Source: Euzebya sp. (GTDB lineage: Bacteria; Actinomycetota; Nitriliruptoria; Euzebyales; Euzebyaceae). From it: a stretch of 49,538 nt of DNA. Position numbers and translations under genes: made by a program. Each line of letters starts with the position of its first letter. Positions within the stretch are counted from its first letter, which is position 1. Below the pieces are notes generated by a model, which made no database searches, was not told the DNA's origin, and saw only the letters and a list, made by a program, of their open reading frames with translations. Below, one piece after another: positions 7,422 through 15,956 of this stretch. The stretch is from the NCBI RefSeq assembly GCF_964222135.1, contig NZ_CAXQBR010000101.1:1-49538 (forward strand), given 5' to 3'.

Positions 7422-8759
7422 CTACCCCTCCGCCGTCACGTCCACGCGCGGCGCGGCGTGGAGCAGCCACACCGCCCCGGCGAGCAGCCAGGCCGGGACG
7501 AACAGGGCCCCGAACCCGCCGAGCACGATCGCGCCGATCCCGGCGGTGACCCCGGCCACCGCGACGGCCACCCGGGCGGGCCCGTCCGGGACGATCCGCC
7601 GTGACGACCACGCGACCACCGCCGCGGTCGGGCGACGGACGACCGCCAGGAGGCCGACCGCCGCACCGCCGACGACCGCGATCCACACCGGGCGCAGGGC
7701 CCACCAGGTGCCGGTCAGCGGATCGGCCGCGACCAGGGCCGACAGCCCGGGGACCCCGCCGACGAGCGTCGCGCCGATCAGGGCGACCATCGCGGTCATG
7801 TGCCACAGGTACAGCGGCATGGACCAGGCGGCGGCGGTGGCCAGCACGGTGCGGCGGCGGGCGGTGGCGCCGACCCACCCCTCCACCCTGGGGGCGAGGC
7901 CCAGCACGACGGCGGTGTACAGCGTGCCGTGCGCGGCGAGCAGCAGGGTGGGCGGGCTGTTGTTGCCGCGCTCCGCACCGGTCAGACCGACGACGGGGAC
8001 CTCGTAGCCGGCCCACGCGAGGAGCGCAGCCGCACCGGCGGCGGCGGCCACGACCAGCACGAGCAGGTCCCACCCGCGGACCAGGCCGCGCTGCGCCGCG
8101 ACGCCGAGCAGCGTCGGGACCGACCAGACCGCCACGAAGTTCACGTAGCCGACGGCGGGGAGACCGGACAGGTGCGCGAGGTCGACGACCGCCGCGGTGG
8201 CGACCAGCGCGGCCACGAGCACCCACCAGCGCCGGCCGCCGTCGAGCAGGGCGATCCAGACGGGGATGAGCGCCTGCACCACGACGTAGACCGCCAGGAA
8301 CCACAGCGGCACCAGCGCGGTCGAGGTGGCGATCCGCAGCAGGTCCGCGTCGACGACGCCACGGAGGGCGACGGTCAGCGCCGCCCACACGGCGAGCAGC
8401 GGAAGGGCGGGGACGATCAGTCGCCGCAGCCGGCCGGCGGTCCACGTCGCCCACGCGCGGCGGTCGGTGATCCGGCGCTCGGCCAGGCTGGCCGCAGCGG
8501 CGTAGGCGCCGACGGCGAAGAACGCCGGCATGACCTGCAGCGGCCAGGTCAGCCAGTGGGTCCAGGCGGGGGTCTGGTCGAGCAGGGCCGACAGGGCCGG
8601 CTGACCGTCGTGGCCCACGTGGACGACGGCCTGCAACGTGTGGCCGGCCACGACGACGAGCAGGGCGGCGGCGCGGACGGCGTCGAGCCAGCGGAGCCGA
8701 GGTCGGCGCGCACCGGGTGCGGGCCGCGAGAGGACGGTGGTGGCGGAGGTCGTGGACAT
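7422..8759 (-). CDS. acyltransferase 3 family membrane protein
   Basis: 445 aa with about ten hydrophobic helices. The N-terminal LDAVRAAALLVVVAGHTLQ corresponds to the acyltransferase-3 opening helix with its conserved Arg and His, and FFAVGAYAAAASL followed by RLRRLIVPAL matches the second signature. The family transfers acetyl or other acyl groups to sugars or lipids of the envelope across the membrane. ATG 8759 is preferred because it sits just before the Arg-rich head of the first helix; an in-frame start 27 nt upstream is possible. The acceptor is unknown. Confidence 0.8.
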   Translation of the reverse strand: MSTTSATTVLSRPAPGARRPRLRWLDAVRAAALLVVVAGHTLQAVVHVGHDGQPALSALLDQTPAWTHWLTWPLQVMPAFFAVGAYAAAASLAERRITDRRAWATWTAGRLRRLIVPALPLLAVWAALTVALRGVVDADLLRIATSTALVPLWFLAVYVVVQALIPVWIALLDGGRRWWVLVAALVATAAVVDLAHLSGLPAVGYVNFVAVWSVPTLLGVAAQRGLVRGWDLLVLVVAAAAGAAALLAWAGYEVPVVGLTGAERGNNSPPTLLLAAHGTLYTAVVLGLAPRVEGWVGATARRRTVLATAAAWSMPLYLWHMTAMVALIGATLVGGVPGLSALVAADPLTGTWWALRPVWIAVVGGAAVGLLAVVRRPTAAVVAWSSRRIVPDGPARVAVAVAGVTAGIGAIVLGGFGALFVPAWLLAGAVWLLHAAPRVDVTAEG

Positions 8760-8868
8760 GACCCGACGGAGCGCCAACGGGCGCACCGCCGGATCCGGGG
8801 CGACCCCGGTGTCTGGCTGAACCGCCCTCGGGGTGCCTCAGGGTCCGATCTCGGGGGACCGGATCCCC

Positions 8869-10293
8869 TCAGTCGTCGAGGAGCGCCTCCATCTCGGCCA
8901 TCTCGGCGTGGAAGTCGTCCATCATCCGCCACAGGTCCGGGACCATCTCGCGGTCGGCGACCAGCCCGAACTGGAGCTCGTCGCGGTAGCTGAACAGGGT
9001 GACGTTCAACCCGATCCCGTCGTAGATCGCGCTGACCGGGTAGATCGCCTCCATCCGCGCGCCGGCGAGGTACAGCGGCACCGGCGGGCCCGGCACGTTT
9101 GACACGACCAGGTTGAACGGCGTCCGCACCCGGTTGGCCCAGCTGAGCCGGGCGACCGTCCGGGCGGCGGTGGCGGCCAGCGCCGGGGTGGCGAACTGGG
9201 TGAAGTCGCGCAGCACCGAGGCGGGCACCGCGTTGCCGCTCTTGGCCACCTCCATCGCCTGGGCGGCGGCGGCCAGCCGCTCACCGGCGGTCGGGAGGTT
9301 CGTCGGCAGCACGCCGATGAGGGCGTTCACCTGGTTGCCGTGCTCGCCGCGCTGGTCGTCGGTCCGGACGCTGATCGGGACCATCGCCTGCAGCGCGTCG
9401 GCGGTCAGCTCGCCGCGGCGCATGAGGTACCGCCGGAGCGCGCCGGCGACGAGCGCCATGACCACGTCGTTCACCTTGCAGTCGTGGGCGTCCTTCAGCC
9501 GCTTGACGGTCTTCAGCGGCACCGACCCGTAGGCGAACCGGCGGTGCGGCGAGAGGACCCCGTTGAACGGCGACGGCGGGGCCTGGAGGTGCGGCTTGGC
9601 CATCAGCCCCTCCCCCAGCCGCGAGCGCAGGGGCGCGGGCGCGGCGACCTCGGCCATCCGCCCGAGCAGCGGCAGCGCCCCGGTGGCCCGCGCCACCATC
9701 CGGCCCATGCGCAGCGGCTGCTTGATCGCCCCGCGGGCGGACCGGGCCAGCATCGCCGCAGCCGACGGCTCGGCCTCGCCGACGAGGTCCTGGCGACTGG
9801 ACGGGTTCGGCGGGGTGGGCTCGAGGTCCAGCAGCACGCCCAGGATGTCCGCGCCGGAGACGCCGTCGATCGTGGCGTGGTGGTTCTTCGAGTAGATCCC
9901 GATCCGGCCCTCGGGGAGGCCCTCGATGACGTAGGTCTCCCACAGCGGTCGCGAGCGGTCGAGGGGCCGCGCGTGGATCCGGGCGACGATCTCCGCGAGC
10001 GTCCGCTCGTCGCCCGGCGGCGGCACGGCGATGCGCCGGACGTGGTACTCGAGGTCGAAGTCGGGGTCGTCGATCCAGTACGGGTGGTCGAGGCCCAACG
10101 GCGTCTCGACCAGCCGCCAGCGGAACGGCGGCAGCAGGTGCAGCCGGTTCCGGTAGGTCTCGATCAGGTCGTCGTAGCCGAACCCGTCCCGGGCCTCGGA
10201 CGGGTCGATGATGATCAGGCTGCCGACGTGCAGGGGCGTCGAGGGGCGCTCGAGGCTCAGGAACATCGCGTCCAGACCGGTCAGCTGTCGCAT
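8869..10293 (-). CDS. wax ester synthase / acyl-CoA:diacylglycerol acyltransferase (WS/DGAT)
   Basis: 474 aa. The catalytic HHxxxDG motif is intact in KNHHATIDGVSGADI. It is preceded by RPLWETYVIEGL, and the N-terminus MRQLTGLDAMFLSLERPSTP and C-terminal SNVPGPPVPLYLAGARM are hallmarks of this actinobacterial family. It esterifies diacylglycerol or fatty alcohols with acyl-CoA for storage lipid at the cytoplasmic membrane. ATG 10293 is preferred over 10314 since the conserved N-terminus begins there. It stands alone, which is usual for the family. Confidence 0.93.
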   Translation of the reverse strand: MRQLTGLDAMFLSLERPSTPLHVGSLIIIDPSEARDGFGYDDLIETYRNRLHLLPPFRWRLVETPLGLDHPYWIDDPDFDLEYHVRRIAVPPPGDERTLAEIVARIHARPLDRSRPLWETYVIEGLPEGRIGIYSKNHHATIDGVSGADILGVLLDLEPTPPNPSSRQDLVGEAEPSAAAMLARSARGAIKQPLRMGRMVARATGALPLLGRMAEVAAPAPLRSRLGEGLMAKPHLQAPPSPFNGVLSPHRRFAYGSVPLKTVKRLKDAHDCKVNDVVMALVAGALRRYLMRRGELTADALQAMVPISVRTDDQRGEHGNQVNALIGVLPTNLPTAGERLAAAAQAMEVAKSGNAVPASVLRDFTQFATPALAATAARTVARLSWANRVRTPFNLVVSNVPGPPVPLYLAGARMEAIYPVSAIYDGIGLNVTLFSYRDELQFGLVADREMVPDLWRMMDDFHAEMAEMEALLDD

Positions 10294-10360
10294 GGCGTTC
10301 GCCCTCCACGGCATCGGCTCTGCTGGCTGAGCCTAGACATCCCCCGGAGGGCACGTCGGT

Positions 10361-10789
10361 TCACCTGCCGGCGGCACCATCCCGCAGCTGGCGCTTCAAC
10401 CGGGCGAGGATCGCGGCCATGCCGCGCATGCGGAGGGGGGAGATCAGGCGCGCCAGGCCGAGCCGGTCTCCGAAGTCGTCCTCGACGGCGAGGACCTCGT
10501 CACGGGTGGCGCCCTCCAACCCCCGGTGGAGGATCCCGGCGAACCCGCGCGTGGTCGGCGCCTGCGGCGGCGCGTCGAAGTGCAGGTGGACCGTCCCGTC
10601 GGGGTCGACCTCCGTCGCGAGGAAGAACGGGGTCTGGCACTCCGTCACCTGCTCCATCTCGCTCGAGTCCATCCCCTCGGGGAGGGGCGGCAGCTCGTCG
10701 GACATCTCGAGCAGGAGCTCGGTCCGCAGTTCGTCGGGCGCGGAGGCGAAGTCGGCGACGATGGCTTCGAGCTTCGCGGGCAGGGGCAT
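10361..10789 (-). CDS. sufE: SufE-family cysteine desulfurase sulfur acceptor
   Basis: 142 aa, normal for SufE. The sulfur-accepting cysteine is Cys51 in EQVTECQTPFFL, aligning with the active Cys of E. coli SufE, and GFAGILHRGLEGAT matches the following conserved segment. It carries persulfide sulfur from SufS to the Fe-S scaffold. The open frame extends 90 nt further upstream, but ATG 10789 starts the conserved N-terminal helix. It is divergent from a sulfurtransferase gene, and the pairing of the two is a recurring one in actinobacteria. Confidence 0.9.
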   Translation of the reverse strand: MPLPAKLEAIVADFASAPDELRTELLLEMSDELPPLPEGMDSSEMEQVTECQTPFFLATEVDPDGTVHLHFDAPPQAPTTRGFAGILHRGLEGATRDEVLAVEDDFGDRLGLARLISPLRMRGMAAILARLKRQLRDGAAGR

Positions 10790-10893
10790 CGTGACCTCGC
10801 ACGGTTGGCACTGTGCACACGGGGGGATCCACGGCCTAGCGTCGCAGTCGACACCCATCCCCGCACCGCCGACCCCCACGCAGAGGACCCCTG

Positions 10894-11781
10894 ATGCCCG
10901 CCCCCACCGACCGCACCGAGAAGTTCGCCGCCTACGCCAACCCCGACGTGATGGTCTCCACGGGGTGGCTCGCCGAGCACCTGGACGACCCCGACGTGGT
11001 GGTGGTCGAGAGCGACGAGGACGTCCTGCTGTACGACACCGGGCACATCCCCGGCGCGGTGAAGGTGGACTGGCACACCGAGCTGAACGACCCGGTCACC
11101 CGCGACTACGTCGACGGCGAGCGCTTCGCCGCGCTGATGCAGGAGAAGGGCATCCGCCGGGACTCGACGGTCGTGTTCTACGGGGACAAGTCGAACTGGT
11201 GGGCCGCCTACGCCCTGTGGGTGTTCACGCTGTTCGGCCACCCCGACGTGCGGCTGCTCGACGGGGGCCGCCAGAAGTGGGAGGCCGAGGGGCGCGACAT
11301 GACCCGCGACCGGACCGAGGTCGCCGCCGGCGACGTCGACTACCCGGTCGTCGAGCGCGACGACGCCGCGATCCGGGCGATGCGCAGCGACGTCGAGGCC
11401 CACATCGGATCGCAGGGCAAGCTCGTCGACGTCCGGTCGCCCGAGGAGTTCAGCGGCGAGAAGCTCCACATGCCCGACTACCCCCAGGAGGGCGCCCTGC
11501 GCGGCGGGCACATCCCCGGCGCGGCGAACGTCCCGTGGAAGCGCGCGGCGGCGGACGACGGGACCTTCCTGCCCGCCGACCAGCTGCGTGCGATCTACGA
11601 GGGTGAGATCGGGCTCTCGGGCGACGACGACGTCATCGCCTACTGCCGGATCGGCGAGCGCTCGAGCCACACGTGGTTCGTCCTGCGCCACCTGCTCGGC
11701 TACGACCGGGTGCGGAACTACGACGGGTCGTGGACGGAGTGGGGGAACATGGTGGGGATGCCGATCGAACGCTCCACCTGA
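10894..11781 (+). CDS. sseA: thiosulfate/3-mercaptopyruvate sulfurtransferase (two-domain rhodanese)
   Basis: 295 aa with two rhodanese domains. The inactive N-terminal domain spans about residues 17-135 ([13 protein letters not shown]). The catalytic C-terminal domain has [13 protein letters not shown] and the active-site loop YCRIGERSS with Cys251. It transfers sulfane sulfur from thiosulfate or 3-mercaptopyruvate to a thiophile. The CRxGERSS loop is of the thiosulfate sulfurtransferase type found in actinobacteria. ATG is preceded by AGAGGACCCC, a plausible ribosome-binding site. It is separated from sufE by a 104-bp divergent gap. Confidence 0.93.
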   Translation: MPAPTDRTEKFAAYANPDVMVSTGWLAEHLDDPDVVVVESDEDVLLYDTGHIPGAVKVDWHTELNDPVTRDYVDGERFAALMQEKGIRRDSTVVFYGDKSNWWAAYALWVFTLFGHPDVRLLDGGRQKWEAEGRDMTRDRTEVAAGDVDYPVVERDDAAIRAMRSDVEAHIGSQGKLVDVRSPEEFSGEKLHMPDYPQEGALRGGHIPGAANVPWKRAAADDGTFLPADQLRAIYEGEIGLSGDDDVIAYCRIGERSSHTWFVLRHLLGYDRVRNYDGSWTEWGNMVGMPIERST

Positions 11782-11791
11782 CATCCGGCCG

Positions 11792-11819
11792 GGCGGCGCG
11801 CCGTCGGCGGCGCGCCGTC
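11792..11819. repeat. 14-bp perfect tandem duplication
   Basis: The unit GGCGGCGCGCCGTC is present twice in direct succession just after sseA. It contains the palindrome GGCGCGCC and is followed by further GC palindromic sequence (GGGCGCGGCGCCGAGCGCC). It is one of several duplications with a 14-bp period at gene junctions in this window. Confidence 0.9.
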
Positions 11820-11846
11820 GGGCGCGGCGCCGAGCGCCGTTGGGCG

Positions 11847-11890
11847 CGATCGGGGCCTACCTCGGCTCTGGCCGAGGTAGGCCCCGATCG
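11847..11890. terminator. 20-bp perfect hairpin downstream of sseA
   Basis: Perfect inverted repeat: arms 11847-11866 and 11871-11890 with a TCTG loop. There is no T tract after it, as is common for high-GC actinobacterial terminators. It lies between the end of sseA and the convergent amidohydrolase gene and could act on both. The arm length and perfection are unusual for a plain terminator, so a repeat element or protein-binding site is an alternative. Confidence 0.7.
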
Positions 11891-11899
11891 TGGCGCACC

Positions 11900-12031
11900 C
11901 CACCGCGACGGTCACGCCGGCCGCGCGGACGTGCGCCGGCTGCTCGACCACCTCGCGGCGCGGCTCGCCGACCCGACCCCCGGACCGTGGACCTCGACGC
12001 GCTGATGACCACGGTCCTCGGCCCGGCCTGA
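11900..12031 (+). pseudogene. possible C-terminal remnant of a decayed gene
   Basis: The gap between sseA and the amidohydrolase (about 250 bp) holds protein-like text in two frames. One reads DVRRLLDHLAARLADPTPGP and stops near 12005; the other continues VDLDALMTTVLGPA to a stop at 12031. Joined by a frameshift near 11985 they would resemble a C-terminus. No start, no ribosome-binding site and no family match are visible, so this is tentative. Confidence 0.25.
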
Positions 12032-12038
12032 CCGCCCG

Positions 12039-13043
12039 TCATCCGGTCCGTCCGAGGCGGGCCTTGGTCTCCTCGACGTCCATGCCGTGCAGGCGCAGGA
12101 GGTTCTCGCCCAGGATCTTCCGCTTGGCGGTGTCGGTCAGCTGCGGGTACCCGTACCCCTCGACCAGGTCCTGGGGGATCTCGAAGTCCATGAACGCCTC
12201 GATCGCCCACTGCGGGTGGAAGATCGGGGCCTCGGAGCCGTAGACGATCCGGTCCTCACCGCACCAGAACAGCAGCTTGCCGAGGATCTCGGCGAACATC
12301 CGCGGGCTGCGGACGATGAAGTCGATCGTGGCCGCCAGCGACGCGTGGAGGTTCGGGTGGCGGATCAGCTGCCAGCACACCTCGTCGAGGAACGGCAGGC
12401 CGACGTGGTAGATGATGAAGTCGATGTCGGGGAAGTTGACCGCCGCCCCGTCCATGTCCCAGGTCTGGGTGTGCTCGACGGGCTGGGGGCCGAGCGGGAC
12501 GCCCTTGTGCACGCCGATCAGGGTGACGCCGAGCTCGAGGGCCTTCTCGAAGATCGGGAAGGCGACGACCGGGTCGTCCATCCGCCACGGGACGGGCGAG
12601 CCGTAGTCGTAGCGCGTGTTGTAGAACTTGAACGCCTTCGCGCCGAACTCGTTGACCTGGATCTCCATCTCGTCGAGGGCCTTGCGCCCCTCCATCGGGT
12701 TGACGGTGCCCCAGAAGACGATCCGCTCGGGGTCGCGCTGGGCGAGCTCGGCGCACTCCCGCCAGGGCGACAGGCCGTCGTGGAAGAGGTCGGTGAGCGG
12801 CAACGGCATCGACACGAGCATGTCGGTGTCGGACTGCTCGAAGACCATCTCGCGGATCTCGCCGATGTCCCACTGCTTCAGCCACTCCTCGGCGGGGAGG
12901 ACCGTCTGGTCGTCGGGGGTGAGGGTGGCGTGGAAGGCGTAGAGGTGGTTGATGAACGACTCGCCGCCGGGCCCGAGCGCGTTCTTGGGGTTGGCGTTGA
13001 AGGGGTGGGCCACCCCGTCGAACACGAAGGCATCACGGATCAT
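12039..13043 (-). CDS. amidohydrolase family 2 protein with altered metal-site motifs
   Basis: 334 aa, TIM-barrel amidohydrolase-2 type. Recognisable segments are VTLIGVHKG, DFIIYHVGLPF, FWCGEDRIVYGSEAPIF and the C-terminal KRKILGENLLRLHG. The usual N-terminal HxH reads FDGVAHPFN (one His) and the usual FGSD near the C-terminus reads YGSE, so metal binding may differ from ordinary members. It shares an ATGA overlap with the upstream MIP18-type gene. From memory, such an amidohydrolase plus DUF59 pair follows propane (mim/prm) monooxygenase genes in mycobacteria and rhodococci; here no monooxygenase is nearby. Confidence 0.8.
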   Translation of the reverse strand: MIRDAFVFDGVAHPFNANPKNALGPGGESFINHLYAFHATLTPDDQTVLPAEEWLKQWDIGEIREMVFEQSDTDMLVSMPLPLTDLFHDGLSPWRECAELAQRDPERIVFWGTVNPMEGRKALDEMEIQVNEFGAKAFKFYNTRYDYGSPVPWRMDDPVVAFPIFEKALELGVTLIGVHKGVPLGPQPVEHTQTWDMDGAAVNFPDIDFIIYHVGLPFLDEVCWQLIRHPNLHASLAATIDFIVRSPRMFAEILGKLLFWCGEDRIVYGSEAPIFHPQWAIEAFMDFEIPQDLVEGYGYPQLTDTAKRKILGENLLRLHGMDVEETKARLGRTG

Positions 13044-13474
13044 GGCGCAGCTCCTCTGGCGGTGGCGATGGGGAGGGGGCGGGCAGCGGGATGGCCGGAC
13101 AGGTACGCGTCGCGGTCGGCCACCTCGCCGGGGTCGGGCAGCAGGCGGAGGGACCGCCGGGCGGCGGGTGCCATCCGATCCGGCGACCAGACCTGGTCCA
13201 GGGTGATCGCGACCTCGGCCGAGCCGACCCCCGCGACCTGCTCCGCGGCGGCGGTGATCTCCTCGGTCAGGTCGACCTGGAAGGGGCACCACCCGCTGGT
13301 CAGCACGATCTCGACCCGGGCGTGGCCGGTCGCGTCGACGGTGACGTCGGAGACGAGTCCCATGTCCACCACGCTGATGCCGCGGTCCTTGCAGCAGGGG
13401 TCGATGACGGCGGTCAGGGCGGTGTGGACCGCGCGGCCCACCTCGGTCGCGGGGTCGGACGGGTCGTCGCGCAT
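13040..13474 (-). CDS. MIP18/DUF59-family iron-sulfur cluster assembly-like protein
   Basis: 144 aa. The DUF59 core is visible: AVIDPCCKDRGISVVDMGLV, VRVEIVLTSGWCPF-type strand with its conserved Cys in TSGWCPFQVDL, EEITAAAEQVAGV and AEVAITLDQVWSPDRM. Family members help mature metal or Fe-S enzymes. ATG 13474 gives the normal domain length. It is co-transcribed with and coupled to the amidohydrolase, and divergent from an IclR regulator, suggesting a small regulated unit that assists or modifies a metalloenzyme encoded elsewhere. Confidence 0.8.
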   Translation of the reverse strand: MRDDPSDPATEVGRAVHTALTAVIDPCCKDRGISVVDMGLVSDVTVDATGHARVEIVLTSGWCPFQVDLTEEITAAAEQVAGVGSAEVAITLDQVWSPDRMAPAARRSLRLLPDPGEVADRDAYLSGHPAARPLPIATARGAAP

Positions 13475-13513
13475 GGGCCCACCCAAGGGGCCGGGGTCGC
13501 CGCCGGCAAGGGG

Positions 13514-13546
13514 ACCGTTTTCAGATGGCGAACGCGGTCCTATCGT
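13514..13546 (+). promoter_or_regulatory. putative iclR promoter with overlapping operator dyad
   Basis: An imperfect dyad with arms ACCGTTTTC (13514-13522) and GAACGCGGT (13530-13538), 7 of 9 pairs matching around a 7-nt centre. It overlaps a possible -35 (TTTTCA, 13518-13523), which lies 17 bp from a -10 TATCGT (13541-13546). The position suggests autorepression by the IclR protein and possibly shared control of the divergent pair. The binding protein is inferred from adjacency only. Confidence 0.5.
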
Positions 13547-13612
13547 GAGCCGCACGCCGGCACCGGTCGGCCCCCACGAGCCGGGGGACGACGCCGGAGG
13601 AGGGCACGAGCC

Positions 13613-14392
13613 GTGGTGGACGCCCCATCCGATCTGATCCAGAGCGTCTCCCGGGCGCTCCGGATCCTCGAGGTGGTCGGCCAGCACCCCGAGGGCGTCG
13701 CGCCGAAGGTCATCGCCCACCGGGCCGGGCTCAAGCTGTCGACGACCTACCACCTGCTCCGCACCCTCGCCTACGAGGACTACCTGGCCCGCACCGCCGA
13801 GGGCGACTACGCGCTGGGCCTGTCGATCGCCGACCGCTTCGCGGACCTGCGGACGGCCCTGGACGCCCCGGCACCCGTCGCCCGGGTGCTCCGCCACCTC
13901 GCCGAGGGGATCGGCCACAGCGTCTACCTGGCCCGGTTCGTGGAGGGTCGGGTCGCGATCACGTCCGCGGTGGAGGGGCCCGGCTCACCCCACCTCGAGG
14001 ACCTCATCCCCGGCTTCGACGAGGCCGCCCACGCGACGGCGCTCGGCAAGGCGCTGCTGTCCCGGTTGCCCCGCGCCGCGCGGGACGCCTACCTCGTCGC
14101 CCAGGGCCTGCCACGCTTCACCCGCGGGACCGTGATCGACCTCGACGAGCTCAGCCACGAGCTGGCCCTGCCCGTCGACGGCGTCTTCGTGGAGGAGGGC
14201 CAGTTCAGCGGCGACGTCTCCTGCGCCGCCGCGCTGGTCGATCCGGCCGGTCGCCCGGAGGCCGACCCCGGCGGCGAGCCCCACACCTGGTGGGCCGTCG
14301 CCGTCTCCGCGTCGTCGGACGTCTTCGCCCGGCGCCGCGGCGAGCTGACCGCCGCGCTGGTCAGCGCCGCCGGCGACCTCGCGGTCGCCTGA
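13613..14392 (+). CDS. IclR-family transcriptional regulator
   Basis: 259 aa. An N-terminal winged helix (SVSRALRILEVVGQHPEG then HRAGLKLSTTYHLLRTL) is followed by an effector-binding GAF-like domain with HATALGKALLSRLP, the standard IclR signature. GTG 13613 is supported by GGAGGAGGG at 13596-13604; a second GTG at 13616 is possible. It is divergent from the MIP18/amidohydrolase pair, which is its most likely target. IclR proteins commonly bind aromatic or short-chain metabolites; no effector can be read here. Confidence 0.88.
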   Translation: MVDAPSDLIQSVSRALRILEVVGQHPEGVAPKVIAHRAGLKLSTTYHLLRTLAYEDYLARTAEGDYALGLSIADRFADLRTALDAPAPVARVLRHLAEGIGHSVYLARFVEGRVAITSAVEGPGSPHLEDLIPGFDEAAHATALGKALLSRLPRAARDAYLVAQGLPRFTRGTVIDLDELSHELALPVDGVFVEEGQFSGDVSCAAALVDPAGRPEADPGGEPHTWWAVAVSASSDVFARRRGELTAALVSAAGDLAVA

Positions 14393-14426
14393 GCCGGCCC
14401 CGCCCCTCCCCCGGGGTCGAGGGACC

Positions 14427-15440
14427 TCAGCCGTCCAGGACGGCCATCGAGTCGGCGGGGTACCGGTCGCCGGCGGCGATGCCGATCGGCGCGATGCGGT
14501 CGAGGGCGGCCAGGTCGTCGTCGGTCAGCTCGACGTCGAGGGCGGCGACGTTCTCCGCGATCCGTTCGGGCCGGGTGGTGCCGGGGATCGGCACGATCGG
14601 GTGGTCGTGGACCCGGCCCTGGGCGAGCACCCAGGCGAGGGCGAGCTGGGCGGGCGTCACGCCCTTGTCGTCCGCCATCGCGGTCACGCCGTCGACGAGC
14701 TGCAGGTTCCGCTCGAGGTTCTCGCCCTGGAAGCGCGGGTTGTGGCGGCGCCAGTCGTCCTCGGCCAGGTCCTCCGGGCGGGTGATCGCACCGGTCAGGA
14801 ACCCGCGGCCGAGGGGCGAGTAGGCGACCAGGCCGATGCCGAGCTCGCGGAGGGTCGGGAGGACCTCCTCCTCGATGTCGCGGGTCCACAGCGAGTACTC
14901 GGTCTGGACCGCGGTGATCGGGTGGGTGGCGTGGGCTCGCCGGATCGTCGCGGCGCTGGCCTCGGACAGGCCGATGTGGCGGACCTTGCCGGCCTGCACG
15001 AGCTCTGCCATCGCGCCCACGGTCTCCTCGATGGGGACCTGCGGGTCGACGCGGTGGAGGTAGTAGAGGTCGATGACGTCGATGCCGAGCCGGGCGAGGG
15101 ACGCGTCGCAGGCCCGCTTGGCGTAGTCCGGTCGGCCGTCGGGGGCGCGGCCCTGGACCTCGAGGGAGAAGCCCCCGAACTTCGTGGCGACCTCGACGGC
15201 ACCGCGGTGCTCGGCGAGCCAGCCGCCCAGCAGCTCCTCGTTGGTCCGGGGGCCGTAGATGTCGGCGGAGTCGAGCAGGGTGATGCCGGCGTCCAGCGCG
15301 GCGTCGAGGGTGGCGAGGCTCCGGTCGCGCTCGGCGCCGTCGCCCCGGAGGGACGCAGTGTCCTTGTAGGCGAACGTCATGCCCATGCAGCCGAGCCCGA
15401 GGGCCGAGGTGGTCAGGTCTCCGATGGTGGTGCGTCGCAT
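14427..15440 (-). CDS. aldo/keto reductase
   Basis: 337 aa, AKR13-like by general pattern. The catalytic tetrad is visible: Asp and Tyr in [19 protein letters not shown], Lys in VATKFGG and His in [16 protein letters not shown]. The C-terminal [17 protein letters not shown] binds NADPH phosphate. The family reduces aldehydes and ketones in the cytoplasm. ATG 15440 (MRRTTIGDL) is preferred to in-frame ATGs 9 and 33 nt upstream because the conserved first strand begins there. It is divergent from a LysR remnant that may once have regulated it. Confidence 0.9.
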   Translation of the reverse strand: MRRTTIGDLTTSALGLGCMGMTFAYKDTASLRGDGAERDRSLATLDAALDAGITLLDSADIYGPRTNEELLGGWLAEHRGAVEVATKFGGFSLEVQGRAPDGRPDYAKRACDASLARLGIDVIDLYYLHRVDPQVPIEETVGAMAELVQAGKVRHIGLSEASAATIRRAHATHPITAVQTEYSLWTRDIEEEVLPTLRELGIGLVAYSPLGRGFLTGAITRPEDLAEDDWRRHNPRFQGENLERNLQLVDGVTAMADDKGVTPAQLALAWVLAQGRVHDHPIVPIPGTTRPERIAENVAALDVELTDDDLAALDRIAPIGIAAGDRYPADSMAVLDG

Positions 15441-15475
15441 GCGGGTCATGATCCCGGCGGTCGGGGCGCGCATCC

Positions 15476-15956
15476 ATGCCGGTCATCGCAGATCGATTCG
15501 CGGACGGCATCGCCGGGAGTAGCGTCGTCGCCGCCGACCACCGGCTCGCGGGCCGCGACGCGGTGTCGATCGACGACCTCGCCGACGAGCCGATGCTGCG
15601 CCACGAGGGTCCCCAGGCGCGGCGGTGGGACGCCTTCTGGAACCTCGACCCGCGACCCGACGGCTCGTCGGCCAGGTGGGGACCGGTGGTGCACACCCTC
15701 GAGGAGAAGCTCGAGTACGTCGCCGCCGGCCAGGCGGTGGGGGTGATCGCCGCCTCTGGCCGAGCTGCACGCCCGCCACGACGTGCGGGCAGTACCCATC
15801 GAGGACTCGCCGCCCTCCACCACGATCGTCGCGAGGTGCGATGACGCGCGGCAGCGGGGTCGGCGCCACCCGCTCCGCGACGCGCTCGTGGACGCGCTGC
15901 GCACGACGTCGCCGGATGGGCGAGACTCCTCCCCATGGCTGCTGACATCGGGTTGA
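15476..15956 (+). pseudogene. truncated and frameshifted LysR-type regulator (effector domain remnant)
   Basis: The frame begins abruptly with IADRFADGIAGSSVVAADHRL and runs through DLADEPMLRHEGP and LEEKLEYVAAGQAVGVIAAS, which is the second half of a LysR substrate-binding domain. At about 15757-15760 the frame shifts, and AELHARHDVRAVPIEDSPPS continues in another frame to TGA 15954-15956, inside gnd. The DNA-binding half is missing, as the aldo/keto reductase start lies where it would be. It is therefore non-functional. Its position opposite an aldo/keto reductase fits a former regulator-target pair. Confidence 0.7.

Noticed and set aside
12087-13637. 516-codon plus-strand frame opposite the amidohydrolase
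   Set aside because: Antisense to a gene with recognisable amidohydrolase motifs; its own sequence is Val/Gly/Asp/His-rich without domain features.
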